From positions 105,013,372-105,077,371 of the forward strand of contig OZ023274.1 in assembly GCA_964007475.1 (NCBI GenBank): a stretch of 64,000 nt of DNA, written 5' to 3'. Position 1 is the stretch's first letter. Each line of letters begins with the position of its first letter. Shown here in pieces: positions 61,001 to 64,000 of the stretch. The notes under the pieces were generated by a model. That model had not been told where the DNA came from. It did no database searches and saw only the letters and a list, made by a program, of their open reading frames with translations. The translations under genes were made by a program, and so were the position numbers. This stretch comes from Hybos culiciformis. Lineage: Eukaryota > Arthropoda > Insecta > Diptera > Hybotidae.

Positions 61001-64000
61001 TTTGGAGTAAGTTACAGAAGGCCCGACGGGAACTAGTAACTAAAATTTCAAAAATATTCAACAAAAAATTTTTATTTGAAATAATAAAAATTGGATATCT
61101 AGAACCGTCAATGGAAATTTTTGAATTCTTTCCCTATTAAATTAATTTACCAAACATTTCTTGTAATTCGATAAAATGTCAATTGATGGTATGTTCATCT
61201 GCAGTAAAATATAATATGTGGAAGTTATGCTTATATAATAAATAAAACATGGCACGTTTTGGATTTTTATATGTTTAACAAGATTAACTTAAAATTTGGA
61301 TTTCTTATAAATTTCTTTTTATTAAAACATCCTACGGACTTCTTTTTGGTTTTTTTATTTTTAAATTTTTAGTAAAACAAAGGAACCAAAATTAGATAAA
61401 ATTAATTTTCTTAAAATTCTTCAAATATTCTTAAAATATTTTTCTTTAGGTCAATGTTAAAATTTTTTTTTGGTTTTCTTATTTTCTATACACTTTTCAT
61501 TTGGGACTAACATTTTGTTTTTAATTTAGAGTTTTTCAATTTTTTAAATAAAATTTTCATACATAGTGTTTTATATATGTATATACGGTATAAAGATTTT
61601 ATTTAAAATGATACGGAAAAACATTAGACTTCCATTATAGTTTTTTTATGAGATAAGAGATGAAATTAGGATTGTTTAAATTTTTAATTTCTGCTTTTTG
61701 AAATCAGCATTGGCATTCAGGGTTTTACCAAAAGCATCAATTATCAGGGCTTTAAAAATATTGAAAATTTGTCTGAAAAATCTTAATAAACATAATTTGA
61801 AATATTAACTATGTTATTAAGAACCTTTTATTGAATGCTAAACTGCTCTATGCTTATTCAAAATATCTTTTTACTCTATTTTATCACATTTTTTGTTATA
61901 TTAAAGCATGATTTATATCAATTATTCATCCAATTTAAAAAATTTCTTTGTTCAAACTTATTTTAGTTTTCAAGTATAGAATTTAAACTAAACATCATGT
62001 AAATACTTAAATAATTATTTTTATATTTATTTTAAAAGCAAAATAATAACTAACCTTCATGAATTCAACACTTGATTCCAAAGGATTATCGAATCGGAAA
62101 AGCAAAAGAAAATTTTCCTCCATTGGTAACAGTTGGGCCAACTAAAACAAAATAATATACAAAATATATATATACAAAAAATATTATACACATATATTAT
62201 ATCAAAGACATATAATGTTCAAATATTTTATTGTGTGACAAATTGAATCAAAATCTTTTATTTTAAATAAATTTTTGATATTTATTGAAGTGTTAACTTC
62301 TTTTATTATATATACAAGAAGTGTTAAGCCTATATTTTTCCTTTTAAGTTGTTCAATTTGCTCATTTAACTTTGAACAAATTTCCGTCCTTTTTTTGGAA
62401 GAATTCTTGAAAAAATTTTTAGAATATAGGTAATATTGAAGTGCTGAAAACATAATTTCTAAATATCTTAAACACTGTCAGGCTTGTCAGATTTGTAGTA
62501 GGTTTATTCTTTATATGTTACACAATGGACAAGTTGAATATACAAAATGTCAACTCAGGGTGGAAATTAAAATCTCATAATAGTATAAGATAATGCAAAT
62601 ATTGTTGTACCACAGAAGCAGATATATTTTTGGAATGAAAACTTTATCTAAAAAATCAATTGTAAATTTAAGTTAAAATAATTTTTTTTTCTCTTGAATT
62701 TATTGATAGAAGAATCAACATCATGATTTTTGTTTAAATTTAAAAAAAGAAAATTTCCGTAATGGAAAAACTTATTTTTTATTTTTAGGTTTTTTTAATC
62801 AATAATTATAAAGATAATTTATACAAAAGACATGGTATTTCCACTAGATTTAATTTTGACAATAATTGAAAGTAAACAAATATATTTTTTCGATAATTTT
62901 GAAACAAATATTTATGTGTGTTTTTTTAATTTTAGAGACAAAAATTATGATTTTATAATTAAAATTAGAAAAATAAATAATAATATTTTCGTTTACTAAA
63001 AATTAAAATGATTGTAAATAATAATACTAAACACCTACATAGGTTGTTGATAAAATACATAGGTAAGGTAAAGATTCTTTAGTTATTTTATTATGTATAT
63101 TATAAATATTTTTATCAATTAAAATTTCAGTTATCAATTACAGTAATTGAGAATAAAAATAAAAATAAAAAATACAACTTCACATAATAATAAAGTGATT
63201 TAATTAGTTTCCTGAATAACAAAATTATGGGAATTAAATATAAATAAAAAAGATAGAAGAAAAATATGAACAAGATTTACAATTAATTTAAATACACTGG
63301 TGAGCGAACCAAATATAATATAAATATTCAATATTTTATAATTTAAGTATAAAAATCAAATTTGCTTTCCATACTTATATACCAAACTTTAATACTTCAC
63401 TGTATCCCAGTGTTATTCTTTTATATATACATGAAATTATAAATTGAAATGAATTGAATAAATATTATTTCAATATAATTATTTGCTTTGATTTAAGAAT
63501 TTTTAATTGGAAAAGAGAGAATATAATATATACCTACGTATATTTATTACAAATATTTTTTTTAATAAATAACTTACGCTTTACGCATATGTGGTTTTCT
63601 AAAGAAAAATTATATTAAATATAGATAATTGAAACTTTTAATTTAGTAGTCTCTTTAATTATACATAATTATATGGTATAAGGCAGCTTATTATGTGTAT
63701 TATAAATATATTTTCAATAAGTTTTTATATTTTTATTATTAAATACCAAGAAATTGATAAAGTTTTTGTTAAAAACAATTTTAATGAATTATTAAAAAGT
63801 TTCCATGAACTAATTTTTAATAATTTCTTGACTTTTGATTAAATAAATAAATATTGATTTTTCATATTTTAAATAGATTATATAGATAGACTGTAACTAT
63901 GAAATATTGTAATAATGAAAGTTATAATACGAGTTTTCATACTTCTCTAATATCGATTTTTCCATCCTGATTATCGTCGTAAGCTTCCATGAAACATGAT
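16063..64000 (-). CDS. Cbp53E: calbindin-32 (Cbp53E) orthologue, EF-hand calcium buffer; partial, N-terminal exons beyond 64000
   Basis: Coding exons, in order of translation: >64000-63943, 62141-62055, 60468-60328, 54918-54863, 54149-54104, 16704-16648, 16545-16474 and 16206-16063. All have GT..AG borders and compatible phases, giving 219 codons including the stop. EF-hand loops seen: EF2 [14 protein letters not shown]3 [14 protein letters not shown]4 [12 protein letters not shown] and EF5 [12 protein letters not shown], all canonical. EF6 is [12 protein letters not shown], with Gly in place of Asp at loop position 1 and so probably weak. The protein ends LPTEESQ. Linkers such as [15 protein letters not shown] match fly calbindin-32 as I remember it. 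Family knowledge: neuronal and muscle calcium buffer of about 310 aa. The gene exceeds 48 kb; the 37-kb intron between 16705 and 54103 holds the Polinton. Only the first third of the protein is missing from the window. Confidence 0.95.
16705..23946. other. calbindin-32 large intron, left part
   Basis: Very AT-rich intronic DNA with long A and T tracts. Apart from the candidate exon at 20696-20716 I see no gene, RNA or transposon I can support. Short open frames here are AT-rich noise. Confidence 0.7.
20696..20716 (-). CDS. candidate alternative first coding exon of calbindin-32 (short isoform)
   Basis: On the minus strand ATG AAG GAA GGC ATT GAA GCA (MKEGIEA) is followed directly by the good donor GTGAGT. 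Its phase (0) fits the next calbindin exon at 16704 (GATKLTKED..). Upstream there is no polypyrimidine tract, only AT-rich and TATA-like DNA, so an alternative promoter exon is likelier than a cassette exon. The resulting protein would contain only EF5 and EF6. Supported by frame and donor only. Confidence 0.4.
23947..24785 (+). repeat. Polinton left terminal inverted repeat
   Basis: Matches the reverse complement of about 36178-37067. The unique inner part (about 24480-24785) differs from the right copy at only a few positions that I could find, for example GAGTCTAAT against GAGTATAAT and GCATCTGG against GCACCTGG. The outer part is a 13-bp minisatellite whose copy number differs between arms. 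Confidence 0.93.
23974..24455 (+). repeat. 13-bp minisatellite inside left TIR
   Basis: Tandem GGATTATATGGGT units (variants GGATTATTTGGGT) pass into GGATTATTTAAGC and GGATTATTTAAGT units further in. All keep the 13-bp register apart from a few slips. The open frame reading [13 protein letters not shown] is a by-product of 3 x 13 = 39 bases and not a gene. Confidence 0.95.
24963..24970 (+). promoter_or_regulatory. TATA box of the spliced Polinton gene
   Basis: TATAAAAG, 72 bases before the ATG at 25035 and just inside the left TIR. No clear initiator at the usual spacing. Confidence 0.5.
25035..25408 (+). CDS. small Polinton protein, OB-fold/ssDNA-binding-like candidate, 2 exons
   Basis: Exon 1 contributes only the ATG (25035-25037), directly followed by GTAAGT. 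The intron is 25038-25096 and ends TTTTTAACAG. Exon 2 (25097-25408) continues [10 protein letters not shown]. The protein is 104 aa, intron-interrupted after its first codon, with blocks [22 protein letters not shown] and [12 protein letters not shown] recall similar small proteins in other Polintons. The alternating beta pattern would suit an OB-fold nucleic-acid binder, but that is inference. It is the leftmost gene, on +, convergent with the protease. Confidence 0.7.
25451..25942 (-). CDS. Polinton adenain-like cysteine protease (C5 family)
   Basis: 163 aa. The catalytic set is visible: H53 in [10 protein letters not shown]69 in YFDSFG, Q99 and C106 in CGQYC, with the same seven-residue Q-to-C spacing as adenovirus protease. 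The C-terminal 40 residues are Lys/Cys-rich. Expected role: maturation cleavage of virion proteins. Its ATG follows the major capsid stop codon without any gap (..ATGTAAATGG..), an arrangement suggesting a shared mRNA. Confidence 0.93.
   Translation of the reverse strand: MDSSQLTSLLKCNKSTNKYFIGVFPCDKLPKKIKKKPAMLIANTDPSNKRGQHWVAFYFSKNNEAEYFDSFGMYPSNPYFLKLLRDNCIRFVSNNKTLQNFSSNFCGQYCSIFLYYKSKGKSLKYICNLFNRKKIVNLFKKLFCLKSRIKKIKCNQICKVLFK
25943..27226 (-). CDS. Polinton major capsid protein (double jelly-roll)
   Basis: 427 aa, within the usual size range. It opens [20 protein letters not shown] and shows the family pattern DLF..P.QT.., [20 protein letters not shown] and a C-terminal [16 protein letters not shown], where the jelly-roll strand next to an aspartate-rich end is characteristic of Polinton/adintovirus major capsid proteins. 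The frame is complete. The start is one base after the stop of the upstream gene (TAAAATGG). No TATA element is visible in front of it. Confidence 0.92.
   Translation of the reverse strand: MECMKSELDLFESRPIQTNVLRSEEVAYNPISSLDNASTIEFISLGNGETYRDLSSIYLRLIVQLKGKGGADLTDNSVGVVNNLLHSLFRNCIVYLNNTPISQSDNNYHYRSYIEKLLNYGNDAASTHLEATGWFLDSGAMDSIEAKANPGLDKRKLLLQKSQSIELIGKLHSDMFNQPKLLLNNVDLKVALHLEKLPFYIMDNEVGESFVKISEATMYINHVTINPIVLLAHHRILQTKNAIYPYKRVEVKSFTLYPGNHSLLLDNVVIGQLPNILVFAMVSNEAYSGSRTKNPFNFHHFNLQRFNLCVNGIQVPSQPIEFNFNKEKGIISTRAYNTLFRGTGIHHYDKGHQITKELFDKGYFLLAFDLTADLSYNSICGNLLNQGTIRIEGKFGEALPEAITCLVYCEFDSVIQIDKNRNVLQQM
27228..27677 (-). CDS. Polinton small basic virion protein (adenovirus pX/pVI-like)
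   Basis: 149 aa. The N-terminus [16 protein letters not shown] is followed by a Gly-rich and hydrophobic segment (about 33-60, [20 protein letters not shown]) and ends with a strongly basic tail (about 112-149, [18 protein letters not shown]). This layout is what I recall of minor virion proteins of Polintons and adintoviruses, thought to bind membranes or packaged DNA. Own TATA box and initiator at 27724-27691. Confidence 0.75.
   Translation of the reverse strand: MDQAYTNYYLSQSGAGLSDIGVLYSNPKIIQSGRGGVGAFFSGIYKYFKPLLRSGFEAIKKQSIKIGANVLQELSTEKPFKEIIREQSKLAAGELTQKGIKKLQTLQDGGGCRKNIKKRKLSANNQSSLASKRKKTAKRIKNKSDIFSN
27691..27724 (-). promoter_or_regulatory. core promoter (TATA + Inr) of the small basic virion protein
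   Basis: TATAAATA starts at 27724 (minus strand) and overlaps the stop codon of the preceding penton-like gene (AAAGTATAAATA). AATCAGAA follows with its A 32 bases downstream, at 27692. The ATG is at 27677. Confidence 0.55.
27720..28427 (-). CDS. Polinton minor capsid (penton-like, single jelly-roll) protein
   Basis: 235 aa. After seven residues the frame reads [20 protein letters not shown] and [15 protein letters not shown], the hallmark start of Polinton/adintovirus penton-like proteins (DFY.TL.SN.S...F..N.L..F). The C-terminal part has [20 protein letters not shown] and LHFKKV, also typical. Residues about 58-115 are a Lys/Glu-rich insertion. The start may be the first ATG (28427) or the second (28406), which fits family alignments better. 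Confidence 0.86.
   Translation of the reverse strand: MKSEKERMSDFYITLLSNNSTEAYPNNSLSSFTNLIKNSVTLNENWVVGLTEIYFNNVDSKRKKRDVPINQNESEKRLLDAINNAKNKKAMEVVNKEKKQSEIKNKKALIEPKTRSTDEEVGILPPLFTYQLIDAIHNLIDGKNDEKSQEITDLIYIYCDIIHPRRIGDHLTRCLRVIPIQSKQSFIKFDNIEYYQVQSNIITSISMLISNDQAQKINFRASEIPTMCTLHFKKV
28435..28467 (-). promoter_or_regulatory. core promoter (TATA + Inr) of the penton-like gene
   Basis: TATAAAAT starts at 28467 (minus strand). ACTCATTTG places an initiator A at 28435, again 32 bases downstream, and 8 bases before the ATG at 28427. The TATA lies just outside the 3' end of the upstream gene. Confidence 0.55.
28471..29214 (-). CDS. Polinton protein of unknown function (Lys/Glu-rich)
   Basis: The frame is open from a TTG at 29232, but the first ATG is at 29214 ([20 protein letters not shown]), giving 247 aa. 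The N-terminal block with ILVYP.AYKKI.., [18 protein letters not shown] and RQQLLKYA resembles a conserved Polinton/adintovirus motif (LVP...L..IL....D..K...Y.Q.L..Y) that I recall as a putative virion core protein. The rest is charged and probably disordered. The start overlaps the stop of the upstream gene by 11 bases. The function is not known. Confidence 0.75.
   Translation of the reverse strand: MSHKLKKMILVYPNAYKKIKQDEINKPDSFFIKNYLLPILNNADLQDIQKWYEIRQQLLKYAESKRSNTSNSYSVKAYSDNFTQTPFVIKKDKTIQSTPELKEEAVQANLSPNEEIFETHNDYVFEPKIQSANKAAKILKRQSDNNFSFYNDDEGFSLAPENKRTKKDMTDLKVIEKNGEVFTIMEKGIEDAEKEKVDSILKTWKKKENEADDKPKKKKINPEKRQMTTRAMKEQIGESIIRWHSLK
29204..29554 (-). CDS. Polinton small virion-type protein with C-terminal hydrophobic segment
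   Basis: 116 aa. [17 protein letters not shown] is followed by [16 protein letters not shown], then a basic region with RYKNPIRCL and [10 protein letters not shown], and a hydrophobic Gly-rich segment at about 93-112 ([18 protein letters not shown]). The pattern HxL..L....P.LRKAIL....D..LI..I.E...N and a terminal QKGGFLP.LL..VLSG is widespread in animal Polintons; a virion membrane-active or core role is presumed. The first 28 codons overlap the end of the ATPase frame; starting at Met16 (29509) would shorten the overlap. Confidence 0.8.
   Translation of the reverse strand: MKMKSKLKRLTKNKHMLYSLQMANPRLRKAILKNCDNEIIKTISEIAYNTQYGYNPISNKTKNELKRYKNPIRCLSCPKRSLNSKRKLLLQKGGFLPALLATVLSGVIGKIIENVT
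29472..30167 (-). CDS. Polinton FtsK/A32-type DNA-packaging ATPase
   Basis: 231 aa. Walker A GPSGCGKT at 15-22, Walker B LLILDD at 78-83 and a VTQN motif at 111-114, as in A32-like packaging ATPases of Polintons and large DNA viruses. The open frame continues upstream of the ATG for 18 codons to a stop and reads [12 protein letters not shown], which looks like family sequence, so a short upstream exon or non-ATG extension is possible. Role: packaging of the element DNA into capsids. It faces the integrase gene across 99 bp. Confidence 0.93.
   Translation of the reverse strand: MFYQFLHPFSMIISGPSGCGKTTFLTNLIKNKDWLINADFKKIIWCYAEEGAVPNIKGVTFHKGVPDFLDNLERGPVLLILDDLMMETNNKSICEIFTKGSHHRNISVILVTQNLFHKGAHTRDISLNAKYFIVFKNPRDKQQFHHLARQVYPENSTELFRVYKEVTQIPHNYLVIDLTQGVNEVLRFRTNIFDKEFCICFCNLNENEVETETVNEEQAYVVLTPNGESET
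30226..30257. promoter_or_regulatory. bidirectional ATPase/integrase promoter region
   Basis: Only 99 bp separates the ATPase (-) and integrase (+) start codons. TTTATTATAAATAAA at about 30221-30235 can supply TATA boxes on both strands. On + TATAAATA begins at 30226, and initiator-like TCATTT (A at 30252) or TCACC (A at 30257) lie 26 or 31 bases on, before the ATG at 30267. Confidence 0.5.
30267..31181 (+). CDS. Polinton retroviral-type DDE integrase with C-terminal chromodomain
   Basis: 304 aa. The catalytic triad is D35 (WQADLVEM), D95 (HTDEGKEF) and E129 ([12 protein letters not shown]). An SH3-like region follows ([11 protein letters not shown]), then a chromodomain at about 269-304 ([25 protein letters not shown]). 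The zinc-binding HHCC domain of retroviral integrases is not present in this frame. Role: insertion of the element; the chromodomain may steer it to marked chromatin. An AATAAA is at 31257-31262, convergent with PolB. Confidence 0.95.
   Translation: MSKEALVNELHKPARKNYTRRKVIQKGLNDTWQADLVEMIPYSKFNKGFKYLLTVIDIFSKFAYVQPVKSKSAADIIQAMEKIFENVHPKNLHTDEGKEFFNQHFFKLMKKYEINHYNTYSKLKASIVERFNRTLKNLMWKQFSLQGDYKWIFVVDELVEKYNDTKHSVIKMKPKEVKKSNEKKLLKTVYNRLKIFKPGRFKIGDKVRISKSKGIFSKGYIPNWSNEIFNISKVKVTNPVTYVLNDYQNKEILGSFYDEELQKVKHPNIYLVEKVLQKKGDMVFVKWLGFDKSHNSWINKKAVI
31304..35329 (-). CDS. Polinton protein-primed DNA polymerase B (with zinc fingers, OTU-like and EndoVII-like modules)
   Basis: 1341 aa without interruption. 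C2H2 fingers at 5-26 and 42-63, and a third C..C..H..H near 139-158. A region at about 325-445 ([21 protein letters not shown]) may be the OTU-like protease reported in some Polintons (candidate C334, H440). Another zinc finger at 465-486. Exo I D518/E520 (YADFESV), then an inserted HNH/EndoVII-like knuckle (C615, C618, [11 protein letters not shown] 629-639, C645), Exo II D666 (HNLSRYDAH) and Exo III Y825/D829. Motif A D925 (DAVNLYG), motif B K1066-K1079 (NNIVYGK), motif C D1176/D1178 (MDTDSFF). A terminal-protein-primed replicase; the whole set of polymerase and exonuclease residues is present. Confidence 0.95.
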   Translation of the reverse strand: MAFSCEICSQQFTLKHNLLRHVRNKHTPVNSGSSMQNKGEVCQICHAEFSRSDALRRHINFQHIQPSKKAKYGSDNVVVADIESDDDDSINNIESDADKIDNDGDENLDNADNIGNDPGTSHGGFSTSKQLDLGKTNFCDTCKVSYVSWPSHIRKTSHKNLTCSNIENIENLSKISHCFKSRISSFCYKNSDEGLIIPTEFLQNSKNVVSTLLADHLIVHNFLKFNLEIFIWYVKIVISTDEMIESLKSFQTKMQVLLNIDEFDSIFEAMVSDINAKTDEFQENNSGWALTKIEHVEININKYDPIRGGSFIELPKNIANKKACTNIQNSDNYCFKWCIIAALKKTVENHKDRPESYEITNIAATKIHIPDFGYINFEKLKFPLMQNDIKVFEENNENISINVFELCENNISIVGPTYKTKELKRNHINLLWIENESNFHYVLINDLSRLICTQLSNHNGKKYICNFCLLYFQTEETLKNHETECNKIVTKMPDEDHAILRFEHFERCFELPFVIYADFESVLEKNLFAVQDPAKSSTVVVHTHKPCAYGFYIKCNYDDNLSVYKSYVGEDCASHFVKTLFKEVRDLYHNHTSKNKSMKNLTREQILRQASEENCHICCKKMGSDRVRDHCHFTGEYRGPAHSKCNINFKVPKFFPVIFHNLSRYDAHLFVRELGLENGSINVLGLTKENYISFSKKISINESDSAALDDDEKHILTLEIRFIDSYRFMPSSLANISDSLDKSDFKSMNQEFPEAAFHNLHLKKGVFPYEYLESINLLKDNCLPPKVEFNSKLTNSTCSDEDYEYACKVWEKLNCNTLEDYLLVYLKTDVLLLVDVFENFRKICQKNFKLDPCHYYTAPGMGWDAMLKITEIELELLTDIDMFNFIKSGIRGGISQCSIRHIAANNEYLPNFDPTKETVFGSYIDAVNLYGFAMNAYLPYRNFNWETKLDDWSVEKILSIPQNSDQGYFFEVDLEYPIEIHDAHNDLPFCPELETPPGSKTPKLLLTLNDKIKYKIHYMNLQLALKNGLKLKTIHRILSFDQKPWLKKYINLNTECRKKATTDFAKNQFKLFNNIVYGKTMENVDKRKDIKIVTDWENYKRQYGCRSLVAKSNFHSISIFDNDMAAVQMSRVKCYYNKPIYLGFTVLEISKHRMYDFHYGIMKPHFKDNIKIAYMDTDSFFYKITNVDFYKEIKHMINDHFDTSAYDPNNQFGYPLVNKKVVGLFSDELNGKILTEFVGLRSKMYSFTVHEQKPTFKAKGINSCVVKNFNFNMYKDCLFFNKIVHSVMYNIRSRLHNLYTERISKKSLDSSDDKRKICVDGVNTYAYGHYILDLENDIDIL
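35330..36177. other. Polinton non-coding stretch upstream of PolB
   Basis: No supportable gene. On the minus strand CTTATTTTAG ending at 35345 is a good splice-acceptor look-alike 15 bases before the PolB ATG, so PolB may have a 5' untranslated exon here. The sequence also contains an imperfect direct duplication: about 35512-35612 and 35649-35740 share TTAATTT..TTCAGCTTCCA-like blocks and CTTTTTAATTTRATTTAGTT. Confidence 0.55.
36178..37067 (-). repeat. Polinton right terminal inverted repeat
   Basis: Reverse complement of the left TIR and slightly longer because of extra 13-bp units. Ends CTCATAAACTATCTACT at 37067. Confidence 0.93.
36505..37038 (-). repeat. 13-bp minisatellite inside right TIR
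   Basis: Same 13-bp units as in the left TIR, read on the minus strand (ATAATCCACCCAT on +). The array is longer than on the left, showing copy-number drift after or during insertion. Confidence 0.95.
37068..39986. other. calbindin-32 intron between Polinton and hairpin element 2
   Basis: AT-rich intronic DNA without a supportable gene. A patch at about 38515-38820 is less AT-rich and has an 83-codon minus-strand frame, possibly an old coding relic, but I recognise nothing in it. Confidence 0.6.
39987..40473. mobile_element. GC-rich hairpin-array element 2 (non-autonomous)
   Basis: Flanked by the perfect 9-bp direct repeat CTCTAAATA (39978-39986 and 40474-40482). The ends are imperfect inverted repeats, GGCGCAGTGAAATAAGGCCGC and (reverse complement of the right end) GGGGGATGGAAATAAGGCCGC. 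Inside are many hairpins built of GAAATAAGGCCGCG and its complement around CATTTTGAAAAATG-type centres, plus a C-rich core at about 40096-40134 (CGCAAATCCCACTGACCAAC). A 9-bp duplication suggests Mutator-like transposition; a hAT-type 8-bp reading (CTCTAAAT) is also possible. Open frames such as that at 40221 are repeat artefacts. Confidence 0.82.
42371..42625. mobile_element. candidate MITE with AAGGGTGTTTT termini
   Basis: The left end reads AAGGGTGTTTTTTAAGC and the right end AAAAAACACCATCGAAAACACCCTT. The outermost AAGGGTGTTTT is a perfect inverted pair, and the 250-bp interior is richer in G+C than its surroundings and non-coding. No secure target-site duplication. Confidence 0.5.
46258..46457. 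other. assembly gap (200 N)
   Basis: Exactly 200 N, a conventional scaffold-gap size, so the true distance is unknown. Two open frames running through it are artefacts. Confidence 1.
54919..57544. other. calbindin-32 intron
   Basis: AT-rich intronic sequence. Nothing supportable seen. Confidence 0.65.
57545..57875. repeat. GC-rich foldback cluster of GCGACA-type words
   Basis: Left arm ACCACAATTGGGGCGAAAGC and following GACAACGACAGCGATAGCGAC; right arm GTCGCTGTCGCCGTAATTGTGGT and further GTCGTTGTCGCC words, forming an inverted pair. The centre has two near-palindromes TCGCCTGGCGA and TCGCCGGGCGA in opposite orientation (about 57663-57712). This is probably a foldback-type non-autonomous element or an old insertion; boundaries are uncertain. 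Confidence 0.5.
57887..58228. mobile_element. hAT-type MITE, 342 bp, with perfect 8-bp target duplication
   Basis: Terminal inverted repeat CAGCGGTCGGCAAAC at 57887 and GTTTGCCGACCGCTG ending 58228. Flanked by CTCTAAAG on both sides (57879-57886 and 58229-58236), fitting the hAT target consensus nTnnnnAn. Inner ends GGTCGTGGGT and ACCCACGGGTC also pair. There is no transposase frame, so it must be moved by an autonomous hAT elsewhere. Confidence 0.93.
58237..58891. mobile_element. possible second insertion abutting the hAT MITE
   Basis: A third CTCTAAAG (58892-58899, within the 12-base word GCTCTAAAGCAT that also occurs at 58228-58239) closes this segment, as if an element starting CATAGATAAG and ending CTACCATG had duplicated the same 8-bp target. 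The ends are only weakly inverted-repeat (CATAG/CATGG). Interior non-coding; one internal pair of similar stretches (AGCGCCTGGTGG.., AGCGCCGCATGTGG..). Confidence 0.35.
58900..60327. other. calbindin-32 intron around the tRNA
   Basis: Apart from tRNA-Thr at 59658-59731, AT-rich and without a supportable gene. A 67-codon frame at 59326-59529 (+) has a mixed composition but no recognised motif. Confidence 0.6.
59658..59731 (+). tRNA. tRNA-Thr: tRNA-Thr (anticodon AGU)
   Basis: 74 nt cloverleaf. Acceptor GGCGCCG/CGGAGCC (six of seven pairs, G-A mismatch at the fourth), D-arm with perfect A box TGGCTTAGTTGG, anticodon stem CCTGT/ACAGG with loop CTAGTAA (AGU at 59692-59694), T-arm GTGAG TTCGAAT CTCGC with B box GTTCGAATC, discriminator T. 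No intron. A TTTT run at about 59749 would terminate Pol III. Nested in a calbindin-32 intron, on the opposite strand. The body matches fly tRNA-Thr(AGU) as I recall it, except in the acceptor and T stems, so it may be functional or early in decay. Confidence 0.93.
60469..62054. other. calbindin-32 intron
   Basis: AT-rich intronic sequence. Its acceptor is preceded by a branch-point-like TCTAAC and a T-rich tract. Nothing else supportable seen. Confidence 0.65.
62142..63942. other. calbindin-32 intron
   Basis: AT-rich intronic sequence. The 83-codon minus-strand frame at 62202-62453 is AT-rich, not in phase with the calbindin exons, and I do not regard it as coding. Confidence 0.65.

Overview
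The window is a very AT-rich (visually about three quarters or more A+T) piece of an arthropod nuclear genome, most likely an insect. Genes are split by GT..AG introns with T-rich acceptors. The encoded proteins are recognisable animal orthologues: DJ-1/PARK7, DAP1, a CCDC103/DNAAF19-type dynein factor and calbindin-32. Resemblance of the DJ-1 and calbindin-32 products to fly proteins as I remember them suggests Diptera or a relative, but the order cannot be fixed from this sequence alone. A 200-base run of N at 46258-46457 marks a scaffold gap. Layout: positions 1-9282 are gene-dense. DJ-1 (312-1510, +, five exons) is followed by a foldback repeat, then DAP1 (2728-7915, +, four exons). DAP1 intron 1 carries a GC-rich hairpin-array element. 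DAP1 intron 2 carries two tandemly duplicated, intronless genes of the DUF1917/BLES03 type. A short CCDC103/DNAAF19-like gene (8827-9282, -) faces DAP1 tail to tail. From 9283 to about 16 kb there is only AT-rich sequence plus a non-LTR-type 3' tail ending in a 7-bp GACAGAG array. The rest of the window (16063 to beyond 64000, -) is one large gene, the calbindin-32 (Cbp53E) orthologue. Its eight recovered coding exons (219 codons including the stop) splice together in frame and cover EF-hands 2 to 6; the N-terminal exons lie beyond the right edge. Its introns contain a tRNA-Thr(AGU), several non-autonomous transposons and, at 23947-37067, a full-length Polinton/Maverick element. The Polinton is 13.1 kb with long inverted repeats built mainly of a 13-bp minisatellite. 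It has uninterrupted frames for protein-primed DNA polymerase B, DDE integrase with a C-terminal chromodomain, packaging ATPase, adenain-like protease, double-jelly-roll major capsid protein, penton-like minor capsid protein and two small virion-type proteins, plus one unassigned lysine-rich protein and a spliced OB-fold-like candidate. This is the gene set expected of a virus-like (adintovirus-type) element, so it could be recently active. The most unusual structures are: (1) the Polinton's gene-by-gene core promoters, abutting stop-start junctions and an AUG-only first exon; (2) two hairpin-array elements at 3.5 kb and 40.0 kb that share termini and a GC-rich core but carry different palindromic words; (3) the nested DUF1917 duplicates; and (4) an in-frame, mitochondrial-presequence-like extension of DJ-1. 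All functional statements rest on recognising protein families by eye; no database search was run.
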